Shown: piece by piece, positions 1 through 10,891 of the stretch
Numbering within the stretch: position 1 is the stretch's first letter
Layout of the letters: each line of letters opens with the position of its first letter
Source: Hyposmocoma kahamanoa
Taxonomy: Eukaryota; Arthropoda; Insecta; Lepidoptera; Cosmopterigidae
Assembly: GCF_003589595.1 (NCBI RefSeq)
Contig: NW_020654289.1
Coordinates: forward strand, 3,177,001-3,241,000
Direction of reading: 5' to 3'
Length of the DNA stretch: 64,000 nucleotides
Made by a program: the position numbers and the translations under genes
Notes under the pieces: model-generated
Databases searched by the model: none
Told to the model about the DNA's origin: nothing
What the model saw: the letters and a program-made list of their open reading frames with translations, nothing else

Positions 1-47
1 TCAGGCTTACTTGAATAAAAAAAATATTATTATTATTATTATTATTA

Positions 48-840
48 AAGAATCATTTATTCCGTGAGTAAAAGAAATTTACACTTGAAAACGTCATATT
101 TAAGCTACTGCTCGTTCACTACGCTGACTTCCCTGAGAAGAACGAGCAAGAAACTCTAGGGATTGCTCTTTTCAAATAAATTTAAATGCTATGGAATACA
201 CTTTGAATCAAATTTGTGTCTTTCCATACATCTTTATCTTCAATTTTGTAATATGATTTTTCAATGAAAATATTTTTAATGTAGTTTTTAAACTTAGGAA
301 ATGATAGTCTTAATATAATTATGCTCCGAAATCTTATTGTAAAAACGTATACAGTTCCCCATAAAAGAGTCGTTTACCTTGGTTAAACGAAATCGTGGTA
401 CCATGAGTTTGGACTTAGCTCTAAGGTTAATATTGTGGAAATCTTCTTTCTCATTGAAATTATGTATTTTTTTACGGGCATACAAAATATTTGAGTAAAT
501 GTACTGTGATGCCACAGTCATGATACCAGTCAGAGAGAAACCCGAGAGCCTAAACGGTACACAGAACGAATCGCTCGTTTTTGCAATACAAATATGGTTT
601 GAATATCTGCCGCTTTATCCCATATCAGAATCCCGTAGGATATTATACTATGGAAATAACTAAAGTAAACTAGTGTAGCAGTACTGACATCGGTAAGCTC
701 ACGTATTCTGCGGACTGCGTATGCAGCGGAGCTTAAGCTGCTGGCCAGGGAAGACATATATGGAAACCATTGAAGTTTGTACGACTTGTACGACTTGTTC
801 ATCCCATCGCCTGGTATACGCTTCTATAATACGGTTGATA
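48..840 (-). mobile_element. non-LTR retrotransposon 3' end (Jockey/CR1-like), 5'-truncated
   Basis: Read on the minus strand, this encodes the C-terminal part of a LINE reverse-transcriptase protein in two broken frames. The upstream piece has SYGILIWDKAADIQ and FVLQKRAIRSVYRLGSR (802-530). The next piece has SQYIYSNILYARK and VPRFRLTKVNDSFMGN (521-294). The non-coding 3' tail follows to about 48 and ends beside an (ATT)n run. The same 3' end recurs at 3796-4275, 39205-40250, 46065-46570 and 46645-46955. It is a dead copy with at least one frameshift. The clade call is by eye. Confidence 0.8.
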
Positions 841-984
841 TTCAAAATTTGCTATTTACGAGGTTTAAAACTATAGTAAAACAAAAACGTTATACTAAGT
901 TATTTACAGCTTGTACGTACTTGGATGATAAAAACCCGTGGTAGTGACCCGTTTAGTTCTTGCAGGTATTCTCGAACTAAGATG

Positions 985-1180
985 TTGGAAATTAATATCG
1001 TAAATGACAAATATATTCAAATGTGTATTTGCAAAGAGCAACCTCTAGATTTTCTTGCTCATTCTTCTCAAGGTAATTTGTCTTACGAATGAGCACTAGA
1101 GTTTCAACAATATGACGATTTCAATTTGCTAGCAAATAATGACTTGAATTTGAAACAAAAAAATAATAATTTGCAATGTG
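985..1180 (+). mobile_element. degraded LINE 3' tail
   Basis: This stretch keeps the order of the LINE tail seen at 4110-4210: a run near AAAGAGCAACC, then CTAGA, TTCTTGCTCATTCTTCTCA and a GAGCA block. No coding part is left. It is an older copy of the family at 48-840. Confidence 0.5.
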
Positions 1181-1261
1181 TACCAAGCAAAAACTTAAGA
1201 ATTGTATATGTCATGACAACAATCCTTTGAAAGAATCCGGAAATACTTTCCTAAAACTTAG

Positions 1262-1558
1262 AAATTCCTTAAAAAAATTCTCATATGCGAAATGTTAAGT
1301 ATTACGGCCTACGTAAACGCCCGGTTGACTTTTAAGAGGGGCAATAATATATATAAAAGATGTTTTCCCTTATATGAGGCCGACAAACACTTTTCTGCTA
1401 AATTACATCCTAAATATAAGAAATATTCTCCATTGGTATATTCTTTAAAGTTCATGACTGGAAAAGATGTGGGTCGTTTCCATGTAAAGGATTTAGTAAG
1501 ACTCGTTTTTATTTTACTCATTTTTTATTTCCCCTTTTTAGTAGGTTTTTTTTTTTAA
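1262..1558 (+). other. unassigned open frame, possible exon or element fragment
   Basis: An open plus-strand frame that I cannot assign. It contains RGNNIYKRCFPLYEADKHF and LHPKYKKYSPLVYSLKFMTG. Its composition (aromatic, Lys-rich, Cys and Pro in plausible places) looks more coding than its neighbours. The part before about 1510 looks protein-like; after that it runs into low-complexity F/L/V. A GTAAG occurs at 1495, in GGATTTAGTAAG, and could be a donor. No partner exon was found, and it does not match the DM4/DM12 pattern. It could be an exon of a gene starting outside the window or a piece of an unknown element. Confidence 0.25.
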
Positions 1559-1792
1559 ATGAAGAAATAGTTTTTATATATTTCCTATGTATTGCCATGA
1601 CGAAATCCTAAGAGCTTTCTAGAACAGTTTTATTAGATCTAAATCTTGGTGTTTGTCCATTATTAGGCGCATACCCTTGCAAGAAGTACACAAAAAGAAG
1701 GACAACTTAAAAAGAACCAGATATACACAATTAGAATAACAGAAGCAAAGAGTTATAGTACGTGATTGCAAAAACCGCATATCTGTCTTTTT

Positions 1793-2060
1793 TAACCTAC
1801 TTGAAAAAAAGAGGAGGTTCTCAATTCGTCTGCATATTCTTTTTTTTGTATGTATGTTACGGGATAACTCGACTTGTGAACCGATTTAGATAATTCTTTT
1901 TTGTTGGAGAGAGGGTACCTCAGCAATGGCCGACATTTAAATTTGAAGAAAATATTCCTCCTTTAATGGTGGCAAACTTTCCGGTAACCGATTTCAATAA
2001 AACTTAGCAAATAGATGTAATTCCACGAATTTTTGAGATCGGTTTTTTTTTATAATACCA
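1793..2060 (+). repeat. Rpt-2 copy
   Basis: Starts near AACCTACTTGAAAAAAAGAG and runs through a line on AATTCGTCTG, GTTACGGGATAACTCG, GAGAGGGTACCTC and TTCCACGAATTTTTGAGATC. The same order appears at 40335-40735 and, reversed, at 9650-9885, 26545-26955 and 60798-61265. It is non-coding. Confidence 0.7.
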
Positions 2061-2692
2061 AGTGACGGTACGAAAAAGTTTTGCGCCTAGTGGTTAACGT
2101 CTGTCCATAACAGTTGCAGTGCCACGCAGAGCTGTAAATGATGAAAATCTGAGGGACTTTTGCTCTGCCGGTGCCTGTAATTTCACCAGCATCCATACTC
2201 TCCAGAACCGGAACGCAGTATTTTTTTTATTTTTTTTATTATTATTTCACTTAATATCTAAAAAAAGCTAAAGTTTTTCTATTTATTTTAGGTCTGTTAA
2301 CAACTCTACAATTACTTAGGCATCGCGCGGTGTGCGGATAGCCCCTATTAGCATGGTGTTGCCAACTAGTGGTTTTTACCTCGAAACATGGACGAATAAT
2401 TAATAAATTTATCGGCAATTTTTAAACGACCATTTTAAAATATTAACTAACTTATGAGGACAGTGTTTTATTTTACGTTTTCGTATTCTGACACATATCT
2501 TGACATATTTTTAACTCTCGACGAAATGAGTGGAGTCATAAGTTTGACGCATCTGCCTGTTTCGGTTTTTTTTTAATAATATTATGTGAGTGACGGGGCG
2601 AACAAGTCGTGCGCCTGATGGTAAGCTTCACGCCTGTCCGAAACAGTTTGTCTGCCTGTGACATTATCTCTCATTCCAGAGACTTATTCGGA
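2049..2692 (+). repeat. two decayed Rpt-1 copies
   Basis: About 2049-2222 has AAGTGACGGTACGA, GTCCATAACAGTTGCAGTGC and ACGCAGAGC. About 2562-2692 has GTGACGGGGCGAACAAGTCG and GCGCCTGATGGTAAGC. These are the landmarks of the complete copy at 14820-15115. The sequence between them has no recognised content. Confidence 0.6.
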
Positions 2693-2699
2693 CTTATAG

Positions 2700-3795
2700 A
2701 TTATATCTTTATTATTTATTCTACTCATACATTCTGGTGTGTGTGTGTATGGTATAATAGATTTTTTTATATTAGATTGTAATTACTTTAAAATGGGTGC
2801 AGTTGTTTCTTAACTTGTTTATCGAGCAAATGACCAACTAACTACTGTAGCACAAGTTTTAACTTAGCTTCCGAGTTAGCAGCTTAATCTTTTTAAGTGA
2901 CGTGGTCGCCTCAAATTGCTAAGGTTTTATCATCTGTAGGATAAAGTTTCATTTTTTTAAAAGAACAAAAATGTCAACGAATGTGTATTAAGAAGCGCCG
3001 CGCGGTGCCGCATGCACTTCGCTAAATGCAGTGTACTTAGTATAGAACATATTTTCTGCTCTTTAAAATCTGTATGCAAAATAACAAAAGAGTAAAGCCG
3101 CACGATGGATCATCTTTTGTTAAGAAATTGCAACCTTATCGCGTAGAAAATAAAGTTTATATTGCATTGCCCGTTTTAATGCATCGCAGCGTCGCGTTAC
3201 GTCGCGTAAGCTGCGGTAATCTGAAATGACATTAGGGTCGATCAGTTTTATGAAATAATCAAATCTGTATGTACTGCAATTAAATTATTGAAAATTGAAT
3301 TAAAATAAAACATAATAATTGTTTTTATGTACATAATATCATAATATATTGGAAATAAAATAAATAATTGATAATTGTGAACAAATGTTTATTTACAAAG
3401 AACAACCCCTTAAGTTAATCTTCTCAGGGGAATTCAACTTACTAATGAATTATAGTGTTCAATACAAACGATTTCAAGTGTAATTTGCATTTAATCTATG
3501 GAATAAGGAATTTGAATTTGGAAATCGAAAATAATTTTTGTTGGTTGATATTTTATATCAAGCGCTTTTAGGTTATTTATAAGTAAGTCGGTGGCAACAC
3601 TGCCATAGCGCTATTTTAGGACTATATACCTCTTAGACTTTATACACGAAAGTCTGCAAGTATAAAAATATCCAGTATAAAAATACGACTTCCGCATTCC
3701 CACAGGAAGCTTGTTAGTGCTGTGATGTCTCATTAGTCGCGAGTATTATGACAGTATCTTGTATACAGCCAATGGTTACGGTAGGGTAATTTTCC
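2700..3795. other. no gene recognised
   Basis: AT-rich, non-coding sequence. At 3370-3560 there is a degraded LINE tail (AACAACCCCTTAAG ... TTCTCAGGGG) like that at 4110-4210. A local CpG-rich patch lies at 3175-3215. I see nothing else. Confidence 0.5.
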
Positions 3796-4275
3796 TCACT
3801 TTGTCAGCTCTAAGGTTAATATTGATATTCGTAATATTAACCTTAGAGCTAAGTCCAAACTCATGGTACCACGATTCCGTTTAACCAAGGTAAATAACTC
3901 TTTTATACTTTAATAACTGTATACGTTTTTACAATAAGATTCCGGAGCATATATTAAGTTTATCATTTCCTAAGTTTAAAAACTACATTAAAAATATTTT
4001 GATCGAAAAATCATATTACAAAATTGAAGACTACGTGTTAGATAAAGATGTATGGAAAGACGACATGGCTCCAGAATCCACACAAATTTGATTCAAAGTG
4101 TACTCCATAGCATTTAAGTTTATTTGAAAAGAGCAATCCCTAGAGTTTCTTGCTCGTTTATCTCAGGGAGGTCAGCGTAGTGAACGAGCAGTAGCTTAAA
4201 TGTGACGTTTTCAAGTGTTAATTTATTTTACCTATGGAATAAATAATCTTTGATTTTGACTTTGACTTTGTCAGT
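3796..4275 (+). mobile_element. LINE 3' end, plus-strand copy
   Basis: The plus-strand counterpart of 48-840. It encodes, with breaks, NLRAKSKLMVPRF and RLTKVN, followed by the shared 3' untranslated region (GAGCAATCCCTAGAGTTTC, GTCAGCGTAGTGAACGAGC). It ends in the TTTGACTTTGACTTTG tail typical of this family. It is 5'-truncated. Confidence 0.8.
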
Positions 4276-4970
4276 GAATGGAAAATTGTCAACTACTCCA
4301 TGTCTAAGAGAATTTCAGTTGTGGATAATAAATAAAAGAACGAATCGTTAGTGCAATAAAAAAACAATCAAATCAATCTTTACAAACAAGCCCTGCTATT
4401 CTGTCCTTAACGTGACAAACGGTCAAAATATTCGTTTTAAATAGCAAAAGACGGAGTACAAAATTCTCTTTGAAAAACAATTAAAATTAGTTAACGAGTT
4501 CGACTTATCGGAACTTATCCTAACGATGCGAAGCTGAAATATTATTAAAATTTCAATATTCTAAAACTGGGTTATGGTTTTTTTATATCTCAAAAAAAAT
4601 ATTTTGTCACTTTACTTTATTTACACACAAAAACAGTTCTTTAACACACTATAACATCAGCAGTATAGCTCTTGTGAAAGAGTTCTATCTAGTTCCAAAA
4701 ATAAATTAAATTTCAAGTCATGTAACATAGACTGCTCTGTTTTTTATGGTACTCTTTTTCAATATAAAAGCGAAACGTCGTAACTTGCAATGAGAGCATT
4801 GAACTTTTAACAATATAACGACTGGGTAAAGTTTAAATTATATTAACAGTCCAGAATTTGTTACATTAGAAACTATGACCGAGCATTATCAATATTTTCA
4901 TAGTGTTTACCATTTGATAGTGTGCGTTTTGGCAATAGCAGTTTTTTTATAATATTTTATAATTTTTTTT
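4276..4970. other. no gene recognised
   Basis: AT-rich sequence. I found no coding, RNA or repeat signal. Confidence 0.4.
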
Positions 4971-5048
4971 ATAATATCAAGTGACGGTACGAACTGATGG
5001 TAAGCTACACGCCTGTCCATAACAGTTGCAGTACCACTTAGAGCTTTA

Positions 5049-5550
5049 GGGCGCGTTCAAATTAGCCGCTGTTAGAAGCGCTGTAGCCGCGCGACTGTCG
5101 CGTCATATTATTAGTGATATTTTATCTTTCGACTCAGTTACGCGATGGATTCCGACGAAGAAATATTACTTTTACCTAGTTCTTGGGGCACACACTTCAC
5201 AATAGGCATTAAAAATGATTCACCTGCTATGTTTTTTTCACTTGTAGTTCCAGTTTCGAAATTGTTAATAAATTTTAGATATAACTTTTGCAATGCCTTT
5301 TTTCTACCCAATCGATTGCGATAACTGGCGGAACTGCTATCCCATATTGAAGAGTGTTGTTTTGCATTCTCTATAAATTCTTCAATTCGATTTTCATCAT
5401 CAACCGTGACTGCAACCGAGGGTGGCTGCACCGCGACTGTCGCGCGGCGGCCGCGCGGTTGCAGCGCTTCTAGAAATTGTATGAAAGTGACGGTCGCGCG
5501 GCTGCAGCGCTGCTGCAGCGCGTATAACAGCGGCTAATTTGAACGCGCCC
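5049..5550 (-). mobile_element. PIF/Harbinger-type element, non-autonomous, with TTA target duplication
   Basis: The ends are perfect 26-bp inverted repeats beginning GGGCGCGTTCAAATTAGCCG. Partial complementarity continues inward through GC-rich GCAGCGC motifs. TTA is duplicated on both sides (5046-5048 and 5551-5553). The minus strand carries an ORF (5431-5138) with a MADF-like stretch. PIF/Harbinger elements are known for 3-bp TWA targets and for encoding a MADF/Myb-like protein beside the transposase. No transposase (DDE) sequence is present in these 502 bp, so this is a deletion derivative. It inserted into an Rpt-1 copy. Confidence 0.85.
5138..5431 (-). pseudogene. MADF-like protein fragment of the Harbinger element
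   Basis: 97 codons. Residues 12-50 read like the front of a MADF domain: IEEFIENAKQHSSIWDSSS, then SYRNRLGRKKALQKLYLKF. The family pattern is an initial hydrophobic I/V-x-x-V, a P/S-x-[IL]-W-[DN] turn, a Y-x-x-R and an aromatic-rich third helix. In Harbinger transposons the MADF/Myb-like protein binds the transposase and DNA. Here the reading frame runs to TAA/TGA in the terminal repeat and lacks the rest of the protein. Whether this is functional is doubtful. Confidence 0.6.
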
Positions 5551-5699
5551 TTAAATCGCGAAGATCTGAGGGGCACTGCCACTGCGTCCGTCACCTTGAG
5601 ACATAAGTTGACAAGTTCCATGTGCCTGCAGTTTCACCACCACCATCACTTCAAAACCGAAACACAGTAATGTTGATATAACTGTTTCGCTGCAGAAAT

Positions 5700-6866
5700 A
5701 GGTAACGTGGCAGCACCTTTTCTGCTATTAAATTCCTAATAGTAAACGAGGCTTAAGGTACTTCCATTGTTTTTTTCCGTGGTTTCTTGTAATGCTACAT
5801 GATTATAACGACATAATTCACATTACATGTTATGTGGTTCTGTAACCAAACCACATGCCATTTGTAACACTTAGATTTTAATCACATTCTTAATACAAGG
5901 GTAATAAGTTGAGGCACGTCCACACGGTCATGATTCCCCATGAGTGTACTTGGTCATGCTTGTACTTATAAAGTGTGCGTACGTCCTGTGTAAGGGAAAA
6001 AGGTACGTCGAGTAAAGTGTACGAGTTAATACGGTCTTGTAGATTTAGGCTTTTTCGACGTTGCGGAATTAAAGAATAAGAACTGACACCACGAACATCT
6101 TTGTCGTAAGTCCAAATTAGCGTCACAGTCTTAGGCTATAAAACAAAATTTATCAGTCTTTATAAATTAACTATATATATTAAAATTACTTTGTTATTCT
6201 GTGGGTAAACATGTAAACAACACGGGACATAAATAACCAATATTGGCATTGAGTTCAGTGTAAACCACTATTTATATCAATGGGTATTGCCGATAAAATC
6301 ATGTAGGCTCACTAATGACATTTCGTCACATAAATTCTATCATAAATGTAAAATGGGTACCTAGTCTGTAGATACCAGGAAGTCCACCATTGTGGTGGAT
6401 TTTTGAGGAAATCTCTGTCGAAAAGTAACTTTAATTACCCTCTTATTATTTACATGAGAGTTCAGTTACAAAGAAATATCACATATATGCACATGAAATA
6501 ACCTAAGTTTAAAAAAAATACAATTCTCTATTGGCATTGCCTACTTTACAGACAACTTGTAGGTACCTACACTATTGATAAAGAGTAGATACAGTTATAT
6601 GGTAATGTAAAATATATCTGGTCATGTATACAAAGACATTGTTTCATTGGTCGAAATGGGAATACAATGTAAACTCTACACAATTGACTGAATTATAGTA
6701 GTAATAAATGTTCATATTAATAATTGTTATCCTCTAAAGGAATTCCTTGCTTATTACAGTTTTAAAAATAAATCATAATTATAATACATCCTGTGTAGCT
6801 CTTTATTTTCTAAAAAAAATAAGTTCATACATTTCTGTGCAAGATATATGAACCCTTAATACGTCA
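5700..6866. other. no gene recognised
   Basis: Non-coding AT-rich sequence. A minus-strand frame of 78 codons at 5890-6126 has no recognisable motif and I do not support it as a gene. Confidence 0.4.
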
Positions 6867-7122
6867 GACTTCCATTAAATTGGAAGTAATTGACATCGGA
6901 CTACCATTAAATTGGAAGTAACTGACTTCGGACTTCCATTCATTTGGAAGTAATTGACTTCGGACCACCATTAAATTGGAGGTTAATGACTGCGGACCAC
7001 CGTTAAATTGGAGGTAAATGACTACGGACTTCCATTAAGTTGGAGGTAAATGACTTCGGACCAACATTAAATTGAAGGTAAATGACTTCGGACGTCCATT
7101 CAATTGGAGATAATAATTTCCA
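6867..7122 (+). repeat. 32-bp tandem repeat, 8 units, each with a dyad
   Basis: Unit starts fall at 6867, 6899, 6931, 6963, 6995, 7027, 7059 and 7091, an exact 32-bp period without indels. Each unit reads like GACTTCCATTAAATTGGAAG followed by TAATTGACTTCG. The first 20 bases contain an inverted repeat (CTTCCA / TGGAAG) that is perfect in units 1 and 3 and weakened in others. The array runs straight into the gag-like part of the gypsy element, so it probably belongs to that element's 5' leader. Confidence 0.9.
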
Positions 7123-7987
7123 ATCTGTTTAGATCGCCCCAAAAGTTTCAAAATGTCGAGCCAATATTGACGCCTGAAAAATTGGACCTTGAAGGGAATA
7201 GCGCTTCAGTAGGGATACGATGGGAGAAGTGGAAGCGATCTCTACGGATTTACCTGGAAGCAGCTGATATTAACTCTCCGACAAAAAAGAGAGCTACATT
7301 GCTTGTGTTAGGTGGAGCAGGATTACGAGAGATCTTCTATAATTTGCCCGGGGCATCTGTAGAAGAAAAAAAAAAGGATAGACGTTTTCAACGTTGCAAT
7401 TGAGAAACTCTATAAGTACTTCCTTCCTAAACACAACAAAACTTATGAGAGACACATATTTCGACTCATTAAGTAAGAAGCGAATGAATATTTTGAAAAA
7501 TTTCTGATAAATTTAAGAAACCAAGCTAGTAAATGTTAATTCGATAATGCCGATGATCACATAATTGACCAGATAATTGAGAGATGCACATCATCAGAAC
7601 TTCGGAAAAGAATACTGACCATGGGGGACGAAGTGACATTAGATAAAGTAATAATAGAAGCAAATACGCTAGAAGTGGTAAATCACCAACTAGAGAGCTA
7701 TGAAAATAAAGAAAATTGTAAGGTCAATGACGTAAACACAGTAACAAACAGGAAGAGTGACCTACCAGAGAGGGGAAGGACGGAAAAGAGATTTAATGGC
7801 GAGAATTTTTCTCTAAAATGTAGTAGTAGTAGTAATGTAGTTCGGCCCGCGATAAGAAATGTAATGGATGTGGAAAGTTAGGACATTACCAAAGATGCTG
7901 CAAAGCAAAAATAACAAGAAGGAAAAGAAAAGCAAATGAAGATGAGGACAGGAACAAGTACAAAAAATACGACCTATCAAGACAGCA

Positions 7988-8470
7988 GTGAATTCGTTGG
8001 AAGCTAATCACATTGACTACATCATTGACGTAGATAATGATGCTACTTTAAAATGTGATATAGGAGAAGTAAAATTAGAAATGCTGATAGACTCTGGCTG
8101 CGAAGTAAATTTAATAACGGAAGAAGCATGGAAACACTTAAAGACCAAGAAGGTTATCTGTTATAAGCAAGTTAAAGAACCGAATAAAGTAATGTTTGCA
8201 TATGATAGTAAGAGACCTTTAGTCGTTATGGGATCATTTGAGGCTGTGATAAAAGCTAACAACAAAGCAGAACAATCCACAATCTACGTCATTAAAAATG
8301 GATCTGGAAATTTACTAGGTAAGGATATTGCAACGCGCTTGGGAGTCCTGAAAATGGGTATTGGTATAAACCAGATAACAAAAAAATCGTTCCCAAAATG
8401 TAAAGACGTCTTAGTTGACATTCCAATAGATGCATCAATAAAACCTGTTGTTCAACCCCATCGAGTTTAT
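7988..8470 (+). pseudogene. gypsy aspartic protease region
   Basis: The frame opens with a linker. Then come EMLIDSGCEVNLI, where DSG is the catalytic Asp motif of retropepsins, and GNLLGKDIATRLGVL, the usual second conserved block (L-[LI]-G-x-D). It loses frame near 8465, where the pol reading should continue into RT; the following residues up to 8812 are an off-frame read. The neighbours are gag upstream and RT downstream, overlapping in another frame. Confidence 0.75.
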
Positions 8471-8999
8471 AAGAAGAATATCAATTCCTATAGAAGAGAA
8501 AATAGAAGCCAAAATAAAAAAGTTGCTCAATTCAGATATAATAGAAAAAGTACATGGACCATCCTTCTGGATTTCCCCTATTGTGCCCATATTAAAAGTC
8601 GACGGCGAAATCCGGTTATGTGTAGTTATGCGGCGGGAAAATTCAGCTATGCTAAGAGAAAACCATCCATTACCATGTATGGAACATTTGCTACCAAAGA
8701 TAAGGAAAGCGAAGTTATTTACTACGTCAGACGTCAAAAACGCTTTCCATCAATTGGAACTTCACCCCGACATATATATATATATAACATCAAGTGGGCT
8801 TTACCGATATAAAAGACTAATGTTTGGGGTGACTTCGGCACCGGAAACACTTCAAAAAATCTTGGAAAAAATTCTCATTAAATGTGAGGGAGTTATTAAT
8901 TTTATAGACGACATTTTAATTTATGGGAGCAGCGAAGAAGAGCATGATACACGAATGTCAAAAGTACTGGAAGTGCTGAAAGACAATATTGTTCTGTAA
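8448..8999 (+). pseudogene. gypsy reverse transcriptase, truncated
   Basis: 183 codons covering the fingers and palm of a Ty3/gypsy RT. It has IEKVHGPSFWISPIVPI, then the region holding the first palm Asp (TTSDVKNAFHQLEL), LMFGVTSAPETLQKIL, and the catalytic FIDDILIYGSSEEEHD. The usual F/Y-x-D-D box is present as FIDD. A stop follows at 8999. A few codons of the downstream conserved GHELTSEGVRP motif continue in another frame at about 9040-9075 before the element ends. The conserved K/R-x-C-V-D region is altered. Confidence 0.85.
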
Positions 9000-9108
9000 A
9001 AAAAATGCCCATACAAAGTGGAGGAAGTAAGTTTCCTAGGACACGAATTAACTTCAGAGGGAGTAAGACCACTACCAAAATATATAAAAAGTATTTCAGA
9101 ATTTCGAG

Positions 9109-9470
9109 TATGAGTGGTTCTAACGTTTACCATGAAATTACTCCTTAAAGTATAGTTTATAAACATTTATATTCAGGGTAAACTTACAAAACGCTACTTA
9201 CGGTATGGTTTCAATAAATAAACGCCGAAATCACCAGCCCAAACAATAACACACACGATTGTCGTGACGTATTTTTGAAGTTGTTTATTTATTTTAAATG
9301 ACAGACCCAGGCATTAAAAACTTTATGGTTTGCTAGAGTAGTTACCGAAATAGCAATTAATATTAGTTTTTTTACCTGTTATAACTTCGATATCCGATAA
9401 ATCGGTATAAAATCATCACTCGTCCTCTAGGTGTGGTATGCGTCTACGGCTGCATGTATCGCGTGAGAGG
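9109..9470 (+). mobile_element. TIR element, partial copy (623-bp family)
   Basis: Near-identical to 11930-12298 of the full copy at 11681-12303: GAGTGGTTCTAACGTTTACC at the left, GCATGTATCGCGTGAG at the right terminus. The first 245 bp or so are missing. It truncates the gypsy remnant. Confidence 0.8.
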
Positions 9471-9649
9471 TTATTTTGTTATTCAGCGTATTTTTATTAA
9501 TAATCTCAATACAGAGTAGGGTAAGGGGAGGTATATTATTGATTAATTTGGTTATACTTTTTAAACAGAACACCACACAGTTCCCTATGCAAGTACATTC
9601 ATGAGACAGCGCTAGCGAGTTACTCGCCAATATACCTTTCCGTACCCTA

Positions 9650-9885
9650 CTAAAAAAACCGACCTGAAAAGTTATTCATCTCCTAGTTTGCCACCCTTAG
9701 AGGTGGAATATTTTAATATTTTCTTCAAATTGAAATGGGCCCACAACTGAGGTACCCTCTTTCCAACAAAAAAAAAAGAATCATCAAAATAGGTTTACAA
9801 CGGTTCACGGTAACATATATTATACTAAAAAGAACGTGCCGTCGATTGGAAACCTTCTCCTTTTTTGAAGTCGGTTGAAAACTTC
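9650..9885 (-). repeat. Rpt-2 copy
   Basis: Reverse orientation: AAAAAAACCGACCTGAAAAG at the left, CCACCCTTAGAGGTGGA, GAGGTACCCTCTTTCCAAC, and TTTTTTGAAGTCGGTTGAAA at the right end. Confidence 0.75.
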
Positions 9886-10122
9886 TATTATTGTAATATT
9901 AAGTTTATGGAATATTACGATGTTTTACTCCCATGATACTTAATTTTATTACTGAACTTACTCAGAAAAGTTCCTTCGATACCGTGTCTGACGCGACGCA
10001 CTCCCAACTAAGTTCTGAACGAACCACACCTTACGAATTTTTCTATGTGCTAGTACGCTAGTACATAGATATCGTTAGCTTGTTGCAGATGTTTGTTTTT
10101 GGTTTTCTAACGACTTTTTGCC

Positions 10123-10217
10123 GTCTTTTGTGAGAAATCTATGAAATAAATACAATAGTATTACAATACAATAAGTAATACAATAGTATTTATTTCATAG
10201 ATTTCTCACAAAAGACG
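10123..10217. repeat. long hairpin, about 30-bp arms
   Basis: The left arm starts CGTCTTTTGTGAGAAATC. The right arm is its exact reverse complement, ending GATTTCTCACAAAAGACG. The perfect part is about 31 bp, and the centre (TAATAC/AATAAG) is imperfectly paired. It lies downstream of gene A. Confidence 0.85.
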
Positions 10218-10232
10218 TTTAGTAATAATTAA

Positions 10233-10616
10233 AGTACCGGCACACTATGGTGGCCGTTTTGACAGATTACAATAGCGAGGTGAAATCTCAATTCATTATC
10301 GAAAAAAATTGAATCAAATGCGAGTCGCGTCTATTAGTTTTTAGATATATAACGAGTACTGCAAGGGGTAGCTGATTGAAAAGTGAACAAAAATGTTTAC
10401 TTAATGTATTTCGCATTAGATTTCATTTTAAAAAATTTCGATTTTTCGAAAAACAAATGCCGAGTTGTGTCGTAAAATTATACATTTCATAAATTTTACT
10501 GCATGTCACTATTGACAATAATGTACAGCAATTAGCTCATTCAACGTAGTTATGAATTAATATGAAACTTGACGAGCGGACAAACGTCAAAACGGCCATC
10601 ATAGCGTGCCGGTACT
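10233..10616. mobile_element. 384-bp MITE with 31-bp terminal inverted repeats
   Basis: The ends read AGTACCGGCACACTATGG ... and, reverse-complemented, AGTACCGGCACGCTATGA; 29 of 31 positions match. It is non-coding. The target duplication is unclear. It lies 275 bp beyond the stop codon of gene A. Confidence 0.8.
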
Positions 10617-10891
10617 GTAATATTAAATTAATATTTATTTTACGTACATTTAAATTCTTTATTTTAATTGTTTAATATAATTTGTTAATAATAAATGAGT
10701 TAGCTTCACAAGATATTGTGTATTTTTTACATGCTTGTGATATGACAAATAAAGCTTTACAATTTTTAGAATGTATGTGATTACAAAAAAGCCAGCTTTT
10801 ATTAACATCTATGGCGCTTTTAAAATTGTGATTGTTTTCGATTTTATAAGGCACGTTTCCAATTACCCCGCTTGGCTTAAATTTAAAATGG

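Larger units (their letters stand above)
4974..5697 (+). repeat. Rpt-1 copy split by a Harbinger-type element
   Basis: The left half (AAGTGACGGTACGAACTG ... CTTAGAGCTTTA) ends at 5048. The right half (TTAAATCGCGAAGATCTGAG ... AACACAGTAATG) resumes at 5551. Joined, they give the usual Rpt-1 order, so the 502 bp between them is a later insertion. Confidence 0.8.
7104..9108 (+). mobile_element. Ty3/gypsy-type LTR retrotransposon remnant
   Basis: A decayed gag-pol read in several frames. The gag-like segment is at 7130-7700. A CCHC zinc knuckle (CNGCGKLGHYQRC; C-x2-C-x4-H-x4-C) is at about 7860-7900. A retroviral-type aspartic protease with LIDSG is at about 8080-8100. The reverse transcriptase is at 8448-8999. 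The element is broken by in-frame stops in gag (for example near 7470), a frameshift near 8465 between protease and RT, and loss of everything after the RT (RNase H, integrase, 3' LTR), where a TIR element starts at 9109. No LTR was recognised. It is not active. Confidence 0.85.

Noticed and set aside
6867..7122. Regular 32-bp repeats as a CRISPR array
   Set aside because: The units are head to tail with no variable spacers, and the DNA is eukaryotic.
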